Of a stretch of 64,000 bases of DNA, positions 33,131-44,488 are shown in pieces. Position 1 is the stretch's first letter, and every line of letters begins with the position of its first letter. Both the position numbers and the translations under genes were made by a program. Origin of the DNA: Solen grandis (Eukaryota > Mollusca > Bivalvia > Adapedonta > Solenidae); assembly GCA_021229015.1 (NCBI GenBank), contig CM037779.1, forward strand, positions 2,232,001-2,296,000, in the 5' to 3' direction. The notes below the pieces were generated by a model. The model searched no databases, was not told the origin of the DNA, and saw only the letters and a program-made list of their open reading frames with translations.

Positions 33131-34647
33131 CTATAAGGTTTTAGAAGCCTAATGATGCTCGGCTTATTTCGACACATTACGTGACATTCGGCGATAATCG
33201 GTAATGTTCGTATTCAATGTCGGAAGCATTTCCGTGACAAAAAATTTGTCATGATCGGTACAAAAACGTAAAAATACTGACTTTTGATGATTTGAGGGGT
33301 GTTATAAACAAAAAAGACTATAGCTTTTATACCTGCTGACTTATTCTAATTATAAAGAGTTGTCCGATACATATCTGTAAATTTTTCATGGAGATTATGT
33401 ACAACTTGTCTGAATGGCGGCCCCCGTTCGATAATGGTGTTGGCCCGGTGATTTTTTTCTTCTTTATTCTATAGTAAATCAAGAAAATTTGAACACACTA
33501 TGGACTCCAGAACATTTTCCTGATAATTAGTGGTCTATATTTCTCTTCTTTAATACTGTCCCAGCAAATGGAGGCCAAAAAAGTTACCTCATCACTGATG
33601 AACTTTTCTGCTATCACTGAATGTTTACAAACACTGTCAATACTTTCAACACACAAATCTCACAGTGCACCCGTTACATCATTTCTGTTATTCATCCACT
33701 CAGGCATATAGTCCCGAAAAAAACAGAAGAAACCATTGTTAAATTTAACAGAAATGACACAGAAACAATAATGTTCTAATAAAAACAGTTGAACTTTAAC
33801 CAGTCTAGAAAGGCAAAGCATCAATTTCAAGACTTTAATATTTAAAAGAACTACTTCCTAGGTACAACGACCCGGAAGTATTTCGATACCGGGGTCACAC
33901 CGAACAATCTCAAAGCAGAGTTGTCGTTCGTTCTTCTCTAAGCCATTAATGTAATCACGGTAAACCGATGTGTAAGGGAGTGGTTCCTGATTACCGCGGT
34001 TGGGAGTATGTTTAAAAAGCTTAAAGTAAGTAAATTAATCTTGAAGGAGCATAACTATAGCCAAGCTGATGTCGATGTTGAAATTCACAGTGAACTCGAT
34101 TTTACGCATCGGTTTATGCATTTATGCGAAGTTGTATTCACATGGTACAACAGATTTTGTTAAATCTTCAATAATATAATCAGCTTATAGAAACAGATAT
34201 GTTGTGGTAATTGAAACTCATATGATCATTTTATATTGTAGAATTAATATAGCTGTTATTGAAATACTGCGATATACTGCCCATCCCGAACTTTTACTTC
34301 GCGGCTACGGGCACCACCATAGAATTTTATACGTTGACGTATTTATTTTTGACAGTGTGATTTATTTATAGGAAATGTTAGGATGGGATTTTATGTTTCT
34401 TATGGAAGCATATTTGTGCCACAACTTAACCACATAAATGAACGTGAAAATAATGGAGGATTTCGCAAAAAAAAATTAAAAGATTACTTTTCATGAAACC
34501 TTAAAAATTTCACGAAAGATAACCGTATAAGATACATTTGTACTTTACGCCAGAAATTGCTTGGTTGACATTAAGAATATTCCTGTTAATGAAAGGGAAA
34601 AAATGTGTCCCATCATGAAAATGGTGATTTTTAAGATTTGATTTTAT

Positions 34648-34935
34648 CTGCCCCTGAAGGGCGGCATATAGTAATCGCACTTTTCGGAAATGTTTTGTTC
34701 GCACTTCATATTTAAAACCGCTGGGGGGACTTTGATGAAACTGTACAGGAATGTTTGTCACCAAGTCCAGTTGTGCATATTTTCGGGATTTTCCACTACA
34801 TTTATTTTTGGCAGAGTTATGGGCCCTTAATGGTCATTTTTATGTAAATTTTGTCCGGACTGCTTTACTACTGATGGAATTCAAATGAAAATTTATAGGA
34901 ATGATCTTGCCCTTTTCACATATATGACTGCTAGT
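34648..34935 (+). mobile_element. rolling-circle-like element, 5' part
   Basis: Starts CTGCCCCTGAAGGGCGGCATATAGTAATCGCAC with a GCCCCTGAAGGGC hairpin. The following unit (ACAGGAATG, CCAAGTCCAGTTGTGCATAT, GGCAGAGTTATGGGCCCTTAA) is the same as in the next element, whose 5' end is different. Confidence 0.5.
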
Positions 34936-35009
34936 GACTGCTACTGCTCACTTCACATACATAAGTTATTGATACCACATACACTGTCACCTAGTTTTGT
35001 GTGCTTTTT

Positions 35010-36128
35010 GTGTCGCCTGCTACAGAGTAGCTGCGACATATAGGGATCACTTCTCCGTCGTCTGTCTGTCCGTCACAAAACTTGTCCGGATTACTCCTCA
35101 GAAACTACTGGTGCAATTTCATCTAAACTTTACAGGAATGATCAGTACCAAGTCTAGTTGTGCATATTGTCGATATTTTCCACTTCAATGATTTTGGCAG
35201 AGTTATGGCCCTTAAATGATTTTTATTTTTAAAGTTTGTCCGGGCTACTTCTCTTATACTACTGATGCAATTTGAGTGAAATTTTACAGGATTGAATGGT
35301 AGCTTAAGTTTTTGCGCATATTGAACGGGTTTTTTTGGTCGAGTGATTTTTGGCCGAGTTATGACCCTTAAATAAAAAACGTTCTTTTTTCATTATGTTT
35401 AAAACTGGCAAAACTTGTCTGGACTACACTTCAGAAACTACTGGTGCAATTTCATCCAAATTTTACAGGAATGATCAGTACCAACTCTAGTTGTTCACAC
35501 TATGGACATTTTACACTTTGTGATTTTTGTCAGAGTTATGGCCCTTTAATGATTTTTATTTTTAAAGATTGTCCGAACTACTTCTCTTATATTACTGGTG
35601 CAATTTGAATGAAATTTTACGGGATTGATCGGTAGTTCAAGTATTTGCGCATATTGAACGGGTATTACGGTTAAGTAATTTTTGTCAGAGTTATGGCCCT
35701 TGAATAAAAAACGTTCTTTTATTATGTTTAAAACTTACAAAACTTGTCTGGACTTTTCTTCAGAAATGCCTGGTGCAAAAAAAATTTTTTTTTTCTTTAA
35801 ATGGCTATCATCAGGCAACACATGGGATCATTGATCGCTCTTGTTATATTTAAAGTTCATCCGGACTACTTCTTTTATATTACTAGTGCAATTTAAATGA
35901 AATTTTACAGGATTGATTGGTAGCTCAGGTAGTTTTTGGTCAAGTGATTTTTGGCCGAGTTATGGCCCCTGAATAAAAAACGTTATTTTTTTCCATTATA
36001 TTTAAAACTCACAAAACTTGTCTGGACTTTTCCTCAGAAAAGCCTGGTGCAAAAAAAGTGTTTTTGTTTTTTTTCTTCTTTAAATGGCTATCATCAGGCG
36101 ACACATGTGATCATTGATCGCTCTTGTT
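35010..36128 (+). mobile_element. rolling-circle-like element, GTGTCGCC family, with doubled 3' end
   Basis: The 5' end GTGTCGCCTG (35010-35019) is followed by a GCTACAGAGTAGC hairpin. The inverse, CAGGCGACAC, lies at 36095-36104, then a GATCA-T-TGATC hairpin (36109-36119) and GCTCTTGTT ending at 36128. The tandem units contain TACAGGAATGATCAGTACCAA and AGAGTTATGGCCCTT. A second 3' terminus (CAGGCAACAC at 35812, then GATCATTGATCGCTCTTGTT) ends at 35845. The 283 bases after it repeat the terminal module. No protein is encoded. Confidence 0.7.
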
Positions 36129-37391
36129 AATTTCAAGATGTTAATGACGAATAAAGCTAGCATTTTGACCACAATGTCATTAAAATGATGTGACAAAAGA
36201 AGATAAAACAAATTTATTGTTTTATTGACACACAATCATACATGGCAATGTCAGCGTATTGAAAGCTTTCGTGAAATTTTGAAGGTTTCATGAAAAGTTA
36301 TCTGTTTTCGAGAAAAGAAATCTGTTTTCTTGAAATCCTCCATTATTTTCATGAAAACTTTATCTTTCGTGAATTTTTTAAGGTTTCATGAAAATTTTAA
36401 ATTTTCTGAAATCCTCCATTTTTTCATGAAAACTTATCTTATTATCGTTTTCGGAAAAAATTTTTTGAAATCCTCCATTATTTTCGCGTTAATTTATGTG
36501 GTTAAGTTGTGGCACAAATATGCTTCCATAGTTTCTCCTTTAAGTAAACAACTTCCCATTTGGAAATACATCTTTATATTTTTAAGTTTGATAGGGCATG
36601 AGAAATCTTTACTCATTTTCAGAACAGTTCATTCTTCAAACGAAGCCTTTTCCCCAGGTTCTCCAAATGCATTTTTATATATCACATTTGCCTTATTTTG
36701 TCTCATTTTGATATAGAGGATAATTTACAAGTGCTTTCAATTTGTAGTTTGTGTATAATTCTTATTTCAAAAGCAAATCATGTGCGTATGTAAAATGCAC
36801 CTTGTACTTTTATTAAAATTTGGCTTATTACCAGTGTAATGGTTGTATAAAATAGAGAGGCTTTACTGAAAAACCGGACGGTAAACCTGTCCAATATTGT
36901 TATATGGTGTTCATGATGTGTCATGGAAAACTATTATATCACTTTTTAAAATTGGCTATACCAAATAATATTTTTATGCTTTTTTTTATAAGTTTGCAGC
37001 TGTTGTTGAAAATGTCAAAAATTGAAGTCGCCAAATGAAAACATTAAGGTTTCATTGGCAAAAAACATGAATAAAAGCAAACAGTGTCTATCTATTGTAA
37101 ATTTATTTATTCTACATATAATTACGGACCCAAATGATGTCTTGAATTTTATTTTCTGACAAAATTTGTGAAAATAATGGTGTTTTTATGACTTAGGTAT
37201 CGGAACAATTTGCTGGATTTTTTAGGAATTCTCAAACATTTGCCGTTAGGCTTCTAAAACCTTAATTCGTTTTGTTTATTTCAACTGTGCAGGAATGAAA
37301 GTTTATCAATTATTTATGGATTTTTAGACTATAAGAGATTATTTCGTTTCCCAGTGTATTGACAATAAAAGATGACATTAATATGCTGGCC

Positions 37392-37395
<4 letters not shown>

Positions 37396-37428
<33 letters not shown>

Positions 37429-37429
37429 G
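37396..37429. repeat. (TG)n microsatellite
   Basis: About sixteen TG dinucleotides. Confidence 0.9.
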
Positions 37430-37539
37430 GAATATAAATGTGTGACAAATGTTGGAGGAAGGTTGGAATACTGCAGTCATTATGATCGACTATTCCGATA
37501 AATCCATCAAAAAAAGAGAACAGAACAACGATGAAAGAG

Positions 37540-37566
37540 AAGGAGAGAGAGAGAGAGAGAGAGATT
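37540..37566. repeat. (GA)n microsatellite followed by poly-T
   Basis: GAGAGAGA run, then a T-rich tract at 37587-37623. The 93-codon minus-strand frame here is low-complexity. Confidence 0.85.
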
Positions 37567-37841
37567 CATCAGTGATGCACACTATAGTTTTCTTTTTTTT
37601 TTTTTTTCTTTTTTTCTTTTTTTGAGGGGACGGGGGTGTACCCAAAAGGGCAATGTCACAAGACTTGTTTTTACGGTTAGTATGTTGATTTAAGTTTTGT
37701 CGAAGTTGTAAGCCTATAATCCAACTGACCCTATAGTGAAAAGTGAAAATGTAGTTGATTTTCTTTATCAAATAGTTTGATAAGTAGCTTTAACCAGGAT
37801 AAGTTATGGACAGTAGATGGTTTAGTCATACTACCAGCATA

Positions 37842-38019
37842 TACAGTCAACTCTCTTTATAACGGCAGTGTTTGTTTCAGTGAATTTTGCTGTTATAAAG
37901 AAATTGACGCTGTAAAGAATAAAGACATAGAAAGATTATGCACTTTTGTGTTCAAGACTACTGCTGTTATAAAGAGGATGCTGTTATAATGAATGCCGTT
38001 GTAAAGAGGTTTCACTGTA
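37842..38019. mobile_element. MITE with TACAGTNAA terminal repeats
   Basis: Starts TACAGTCAACTCTCTTTATAAC and ends TTGTAAAGAGGTTTCACTGTA, imperfect inverted ends in the style of Tc1/mariner-derived MITEs. The interior repeats GCTGTTATAAAG three times. The 70-codon frame across it is an artefact. Confidence 0.55.
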
Positions 38020-38056
38020 TTAAGTTACTAAATAAAGTGTAAACTCAGGCTTTCTT

Positions 38057-38298
38057 TTAACCTTTTCCCTCATATAGACTCATTTTGACGCACTCAATAG
38101 GTACCACATAAAGCCTGATCTGCAGAAAACCACAGTTAAACCTTACCAAATTTAATTATAAAGTCCTCATTTCCAGACCACTGAGGAGCAGCGAACAGCA
38201 TATAACCTGATCAGCCTGCGAGTTATTCGCAGGCTGATCTGGTTTTATGTTGTTCGCATAGGTCTTTTCATGGGTTCTTCTATGAGGGAAAGGGTTAA
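38057..38298 (+). mobile_element. piggyBac-like MITE, copy 1
   Basis: TTAACC(T/C)TTTCCCTCATA at the left and TATGAGGGAAAGGGTTAA at the right form terminal inverted repeats bounded by TTAA on both sides. An internal hairpin CAGCCTGCGAGTTATTCGCAGGCTG is present. TTAA target sites with CCCTTT-type ends point to piggyBac-derived MITEs (family knowledge; inference here). Confidence 0.7.
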
Positions 38299-38929
38299 TC
38301 AAATGCATAATATACACCATATGGCATAATACATATAAGTATTGTATGGTCGATATGATGTGTATTTTTTATTTCGAAAGTATTGGTATCTTAGAGGAAT
38401 ATTTGCAGTCCTGGTGGAAATAACTTCAAAAAAATGAAATACTGACTTTGGCAACATTTGATTTCTACTTTTATTTCTTGCGACTGATACATTATTTTAA
38501 TTATATGTTTTCATTTCTTGTCAGGTGACATTAAATATAATGTTATTCGTCATTCAGTTCTTTTGTTCTTGTGTTACCTTTTTATTGAATTTTTAACGTT
38601 TGGATGTTTTAGTCCACACAAATATAAGAAGAAATTTAATTTTGCGAGATAAAATAAAGGATATTTCCTTCCATACCACCCGCTCTAAATGTTTTTTAAA
38701 TGGTAACCACTGCATACCTATTCTTTGTTATATTTGTTTTTTAGTACTTCATTTCCGAATTCTTTGACTTCAAGCATATAAAACACTGTGCTTTTACACC
38801 ATTATAAATGTAAAACATTCTACTTTCACACCATATTAGAGTAGTAAGTATGACAATATACATATTCTTCAGTGTTAAACTGTTAAAGCGCTTTAATCTC
38901 ATGAAAATTAATGTATAAAACAATGCAAC

Positions 38930-39245
38930 CGTCCCCAGTGGCCGAGTGGTCAGAGCCTTCACCTCGGGAGCGGGAGGTCGTGGGTCCGATCCCCGGCCTC
39001 GACATACCAAAGTCGTAAAAATGTGGTACTGTTATAGCTTCCTTGCTTGGCGCTCAGCATATAGGGGTAGTTGCAGGACTGAATGGCCCGGTGTCAGGAT
39101 AATGTGACTGGGTGTGGTGCCATGCCACATGTCTACAGCGTGATACTGCAGTGTGGCAGCACTTTATCTGTCTCAAGTAGAGATCGCCTCCAAATGACTG
39201 AAATATTGTCGGTGGGACGTTAAACCCAACAGACAGACAAACAAA
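38930..39245 (+). mobile_element. full-length SINE family A
   Basis: tRNA-like head (CCCCAGTGGCCGAGTGGTCA, B box GGTCCGATCCCCGG), a body with ACATACCAAAGTCGTAAAAA, CTTGCTTGGCGCTCAGCATA, GGCCCGGTGTCAGGATAATG, CATGCCACATGTCTACAGCG and GATACTGCAGTGTGGCAGC, then the tail TGAAATATTGTCGGTGGGAC, GTTAAACCC and a CAGACAGACAAACAAAC end. This is the reference copy for the family in this window. Minus-strand frames (38741-39010, 39054-39248) are artefacts of it. Confidence 0.9.
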
Positions 39246-39375
39246 CATAAATCAATGTATGACACGATGAATATTAATTTACTACACTTTGAATGATATA
39301 CGAAGCAGTGGATTTTTCTTTAATTAATCGCTCGTGCAATTACAAATGGATGAAATTACTACATAACCATGCCTA

Positions 39376-39566
39376 TAGACCATTACACGCCGAAATGAGA
39401 TGTAAACCCATGTAAATAATTGAGCACTCCCCTAACACATAATCTACATGCTGGTATTGTCTAAGAAGGAAACAAACATACATTCAAATTTCCCCCAGTC
39501 ACTGCTTAATCTATTTAAATCAGCGAATAATGCCGAGTATTGCCGATCCTCTTGTGAGTTGGTCTA
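39376..39566 (+). mobile_element. MITE with TAGACCAT ends, copy 1
   Basis: Left TAGACCATT and right TTGGTCTA. The interior has GAGATGTAAACCCATGT, GAGCACTCCCCTAACACATAATC and CCCCCAGTCACTG. Two more copies lie at 40373 and 63230 in the same orientation. Confidence 0.7.
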
Positions 39567-39762
39567 TGGCTTATGAGTCACAGAAACAAAATTTATTACC
39601 ATTTTATTAATGGTTCCTGTAGCGTCCACAAGTCGTGCATGTGAATCATAGTTATGCACTAAAACACAATTAAAACTGATTGAACAGTGTTTAAAAGTAA
39701 ATAGTAAACATACATTTAGTTTGGTATACCTTCAATTTTTCATGTATAATCCGAATGCATGA

Positions 39763-40002
39763 TTAACCCTTTCCCTCATAGAGGAAACCATGAAAAGACC
39801 TATGCGAACAGCATAAAACCAGATCAGCCTGCGAGTAACTCCCAGGCTGATCAGGTTTTATGCTGTTCGCTGCTCCTCAGTGGTCTGGAAATGAGAATTT
39901 TATAATTAAATTTGGTAAGGTTTAACTGGTTTTCTGCAGATCTAGCTTTATGTGGTACCTATTGAGTGCGTCAAAATGAGTCTATATGAGGGAAAGGGTT
40001 AA
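39763..40002 (-). mobile_element. piggyBac-like MITE, copy 2, inverted
   Basis: The same element as 38057-38298 in the opposite orientation (GGTTTTATGCTGTTCGCTGC, CTCAGTGGTCTGGAAATGAG), again bounded by TTAA with the CCCTTTCCCTCATA terminal repeat. Confidence 0.75.
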
Positions 40003-40372
40003 GACATATAAGGTACAGTATTATATAAATTCAGTAATACTATTTAAATGCCATGGGTACAGTATAAAGATCATTTGCTTTGAAACTGTGTAGCGCATGA
40101 ACGTACCACCATTTACCAATCATATTTAAGTTATTGTAACTAAATCCTGTCTTTTAAACCAATCCATGGGTGCCTATCACCTGTATAAATACCCGATTAT
40201 CTCCCTTTATAAGTAAAAATCAGTCCCGGCAAACCTGTATCACTTACTGCATGAGTGATTTCGATGAATGATATGGATTTTTTTTTCACTGATAGAGCAC
40301 AGTGCTTCGCCAGTTAGCATAAAACACATTTGTTTGTTTAAATGTTATTAATAAACGATCATGTAACATGCT

Positions 40373-40578
40373 ATGGACCATTTCACCCAGAAATAAGACG
40401 TAAACCTACGTAAGTCAACGAGCACTCCCCGAACACCTAATCTACATGCTGGTGTGTAATTCCACACATTATTCAATGGGGAATAAACATACACTTGCTA
40501 TTTTCCCCAGTCAATGATTGGTCATTTTAAACAAGCGAGTTTCACCGACTATTGCCGAGCCCCTGATGAATTGGTCTA
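40373..40578 (+). mobile_element. MITE with TAGACCAT ends, copy 2
   Basis: Left end TATGGACCATTTCAC and right end TTGGTCTATT. The interior AAATAAGACGTAAACCTACGT and GAGCACTCCCCGAACACCTA matches copies 1 and 3. Confidence 0.7.
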
Positions 40579-40737
40579 TTGAAACTCGAGTTCTGAATAT
40601 TCAATTGAAAAAAAAATTACTGTTACAGACTTAACTATAACGACAACAGAAAGAAGCATGTAGGATAAATCTTTAAAATATTTAAATCCAGTGAAACAGC
40701 TAGGTCTTCATTTTCAAAATCAAATCCAAAAATTGAA

Positions 40738-40990
40738 TGCCCCAGCATCGGGAGGTCGCGGGTTGGATCCCGGCAGCGACGTACCAAATTTTCAAAAATG
40801 AAACTCGCATAGGGTAGTTCAAGGACTAGTTAGCCAGGTGTCAGAATAATTAGACTGGGTGAGTTATCATGCCACATGTCTACGGCGTGATACTGCAGTG
40901 TCGCACTATATATGGCTCAAATAGACAGCGTCTCCTGATGACTGAAATACTGTTGGTTGGACGTTAAACCCAATAAAGAAACATACAAAA
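40738..40990 (+). mobile_element. SINE family A, head partly lost
   Basis: Starts within the tRNA-like head (GGGAGGTCGCGGGTTGGATC), then CGACGTACCAAATTTT, CATGCCACATGTCTACGGCG, GATACTGCAGTGTCGCAC and TTGGACGTTAAACCCAATAA. Confidence 0.8.
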
Positions 40991-41163
40991 TTTGAATGCA
41001 TGCATTAAATAACTGTTCACAAGCGATGTCTATTAATCAAAATTCATAAAAATAATAACTACTTTGTATATAACTTTATTTCCAAATTTAAAAGAGAGAG
41101 AAGAGAGAAAATATACATATAATAATAAACATTTTTAACAATCATCATATTGATCATATATCG

Positions 41164-41263
41164 NNNNNNNNNNNNNNNNNNNNNNNNNNNNNNNNNNNNN
41201 NNNNNNNNNNNNNNNNNNNNNNNNNNNNNNNNNNNNNNNNNNNNNNNNNNNNNNNNNNNNNNN
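41164..41263. other. assembly gap, 100 N
   Basis: Exactly 100 N residues, a conventional placeholder of unknown true length. A decayed LINE lies immediately to the right, so its upstream part may be missing in the gap. Confidence 0.98.
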
Positions 41264-42214
41264 ATCTTAGACCGACCCCCGTGCCGCCCTGGTCTCTTCA
41301 GTCCCCGATAGTTAATCTAGAATCAAAAGAAAAATTTAATAAAAGCGAAATTCTTCATATTATCAAAGCTATAACATGTGAATATATTGAAAATAATTTC
41401 AAGGATTTTTTACAAATATATACTTATGGTAGCAAAGATCCAAATTCAGGGAAAATTGGAGCAGCTTACACATTTCCTAAGTTACAAATTCAGTATACAG
41501 AAAGACTTAATGATAATTTATCTATTTATACAGCAGAGTTATATGCTGTTATTAAGTCACTCATCTGGATTGCAGAATACAAACCAAAAAAGACTGTTAT
41601 ACTATCGGACTCACTTGCTGCTTTAATATCCATCAAAAACAACAACAGTAAATCTAGACCCGAACTAATTAAAGAACTTTTTATTATTTATAATAAATGC
41701 CTATCAAATAACTTAAATGTTAATCTAATCTGGTGTCCAGCACATGTTGACATTAGGGGTAATGAGGAAGCAGACAGGGCGGCAAAGGAATACTAATATA
41801 ACAAATCCATGTCCATTAGCCAAAAAAATTAAGCAAAATACATATCATGACACTTTTAAAAGATCTAAAGCTAGTTTTAACCGACCATTTATCTATTCAA
41901 ATTCAAACAAGATAGATAAATGTATTATCCGGCTCCAGTTAGGTACAAATCTTCTGTCGGGTAATAGAGGAAAATATATTTTGAATATACAGTCAAAGTG
42001 TGATAAATGTCAAGTCCAAAATACTACTACTCATTTCTTATTGGAATATAAAACCTTTAGTTCATACAGAGATAACCTTAAATCCACACTAATTAAAGCG
42101 GGGTTGTCTTTCTCCCTTGAAAATGTTCTCAATCCAAGCAACGTCCACAGTAAGTGTGTTTACAAAGCCCTGGTTGTCTATTTAACAGTTATGAGCTCCA
42201 AGCTGTTGGTATAG
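41264..42214 (+). pseudogene. non-LTR retrotransposon RNase H and C-terminal tail, inactive
   Basis: From 41281 one frame encodes an RNase HI domain (family knowledge: four acidic residues): IYTYGSKD with Y at 41425-41427 in place of the first catalytic aspartate, IYTAELYAVIKSL with the glutamate, VILSDSLAAL with the third acid, and WCPAHVDIRGNEEADRAAKE with the histidine and last aspartate. After its stop at 41794 another frame carries on (41744-42214) with FNRPFIYSNSNKI, RLQLGTNLLSGNRGKY and CDKCQVQNTTTHFLLEYKTF, a C-x2-C...H tail whose final cysteine is replaced by tyrosine. This is the end of an I/jockey-like LINE with a frameshift and two lost key residues. The reverse transcriptase would be in or beyond the N gap. 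Confidence 0.85.
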
Positions 42215-43587
42215 TCTGGACCACAGCACACAATATGAGGAGGGTCACTCTTTAAGCAAATGGCGATCAAACATATAAACTAATATATGGGAACCCATCT
42301 TATCCGACATCGAGTCTAATATTTTATTGTATATAATGTACACTTTGTACATATTTATATATCTTATCTTTGCAAATACATATAGTTTTTATACCCTATG
42401 GGGCCGTTTTGTTTGCTCAGAAGTGGATATGTTATTTTAAATAAATATTTCTTAATAAATAGGTCTGGTGTAAGGATAGGATAGGGTTCTACACCCCATC
42501 TATCATAATGCACTAGCATTGTGACACATTATTAAAGTTTTATCTTTTAATAGGGAATTATCTCCCTTTGACACCTCATAGTCAATCAGTTCACTCCAGA
42601 TCTGTTCTGGGGTGATAACGGATTTTTTAGCTAATTATTATAGTGTAAAATTGCATGCGTACCTTATTCATGTATGCACTTTTAGGAGGGGGGGGGGGGG
42701 AGAGAGAGAGAGGAACTAAGTTTATATTGAAGTACATACTTCATCATCTCAAAACCTTACATACATACTTCCCCTTTAATTGTTAAATTACCGCGGAAAT
42801 TCCAGTTCTGTGTTTCTAAGCGATAGCAAAACACCGGTCAATACAACGATTCGTCGTTTTTGTCTGGCTGTATAATAATTAACTAAAAAAATGACTATGG
42901 TGTTTTCTGTCCTATCCTTTGGTCCTTTTAACATTTATTTTATGCCACTACATTGATAGATATTGGTCTGTCTGTCTGTTTGTCTGATGTCTGTCTGTTA
43001 CAAAACATAACCTTGACCATAACACGGAAATCCTTCTAAATACAGCCTTCAAACTTTACAGGTGCATGCACCTTGATAAGCTCTAACAGCCAGGTACAAT
43101 GACCTTCATCAAATGTCCTTGACCCTTAAGGTCTAAGGCCCTTGCGGAGCATTCGAACGTAAAGCTTGTTCAAAATATAAAGATAACCATTGTTATGGAA
43201 AATACCGTTACGCACATGGGTAAAAGCGTGGCTGAAGTAAAATATTAGTTAAACTTGTAAAGTACATAATAATTGCATTCATTTGTAAATAGCTAATAAT
43301 GACAACGTCGAAAACATTGCAAAAAATAAATGATTTGAACTAGAGTTGACAACTGTACGGGTCATCAAAACCCTGTCAAATTCAAAGACTAAAATGGAGA
43401 AAAAAAACTTCGACACACTAACACTGTAAAATCAGGGGAGAGATTCAATCGAACGTAGTGTTTGTTACACAAAATAATCCATAATAATGCCAAATTTTGT
43501 ATTAGATTATACATGAACTAGCGTTGCGGGGATTTCCCAGTCTATGCGATAATTTTTAATGACTTAAGTCATTTCGAGACTATGTCT
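42215..43587. other. LINE 3' flank and degenerate repeat sequence
   Basis: A G-rich plus GA-rich tract lies at 42684-42711. At 42960-43160, GTCTGTCTGTTTGTCTGATG with CTTGACCATAACACGGAAATCC and TTCAAACTTTACAGGTGCATGC resembles the tandem-repeat rolling-circle bodies. No gene is seen. Confidence 0.4.
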
Positions 43588-43785
43588 GCTTGAGAGTGCT
43601 GTCACACTGCAGCATCACGCCGTAGACACCTAGTCACATTATTCTGACGTAAACCATTCCGTGAAAAACCTTTATATGTTGAGCGTCAAGAAAGGGATCT
43701 CAATAATTACGACTTTGGTATGTCGCGGTCGGGGATCGAACCCACGTTTTTTCCATTCCAGGGCGGACGCTCTAACCACTTAAAT
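43588..43785 (-). mobile_element. SINE family A, 3'-truncated
   Basis: The minus strand has the tRNA-like head (GTTAGAGCGTCCGCCCTGG, B box GGGTTCGATCCCCGACC), CGACATACCAAAGTCGTAAT, TTGACGCTCAACATAT and GTGATGCTGCAGTGTGACAG. The tail is absent. Confidence 0.75.
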
Positions 43786-44488
43786 ACTAGTAAACAAATA
43801 AAGTAACTCCCTACAAATATCATTGCCTTTATGAAGAGGAAAAATCCATTTTAAAAATATTGCGGCAGTACAAACATAAACGCTGGAGCATTATTTTCAC
43901 CTTTTCGTCATAAAGGCAATATTTGCCGAAATATTAATAACGATTATCTTTTTTCATTATTTGAACTATTTCCTTTCTGAAATATTTCCCTTCCAGTCCT
44001 TAATCAATCATTAAGACCTTTTATTATATACCTATACATTTTCTGGCCCTAAAACACGCAAAATACGAGACGCCAATACAACTCAACAGATTAAAAATCC
44101 GTATTATATCAGCGTCTAATACATAGTATGACGTCACACTGTGCGGACTACTTTCGGCATGGTTCCCGCTGTAAGTGGGCTCTACGTAGAAAATAGAGAC
44201 GAGAACCAATACTACTGGGAGAACCAGTTTCTATTTTTATCAAAGAAATCATCTCGTCAAATTTATTTAATAAACGATAAAAAAGGATGTTCTTGTTGTT
44301 TTTTTAATTATTATCAAAGAAACATTGTTTTTATTTTTTTTCTTTAAATTTCTTTACAAACTTATCACAAATAACAGACACGTTTTCGAGATTCACCGTT
44401 ATTTCATTGTTGTCGGCTGCAGCAATTGTCTACATTTCAGGATAGGTCTAAAACGCTGACTATCTCTTTCTTCAAAATTTCATTGAAA

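Larger units (their letters stand above)
33134..37264. mobile_element. composite region with 19-base inverted ends
   Basis: TAAGGTTTTAGAAGCCTAA (33134-33152) has its exact complement at 37246-37264. Inside, 34401-34463 is inversely repeated at 36468-36530 (GCATATTTGTGCCACAACTT and CACATAAAT). The space between these inner arms contains two rolling-circle-like elements. No transposase frame was recognised, so the autonomous nature and class are unknown. Confidence 0.45.

Noticed and set aside
36330..36716. 128-codon frame
   Set aside because: It runs through AT-rich repeats of TTTCATGAAAA and CCTCCATT type; the hydrophobic residues result from base composition.
38741..39248. Two minus-strand frames of 64-89 codons
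   Set aside because: They are antisense frames across the full-length SINE family A.
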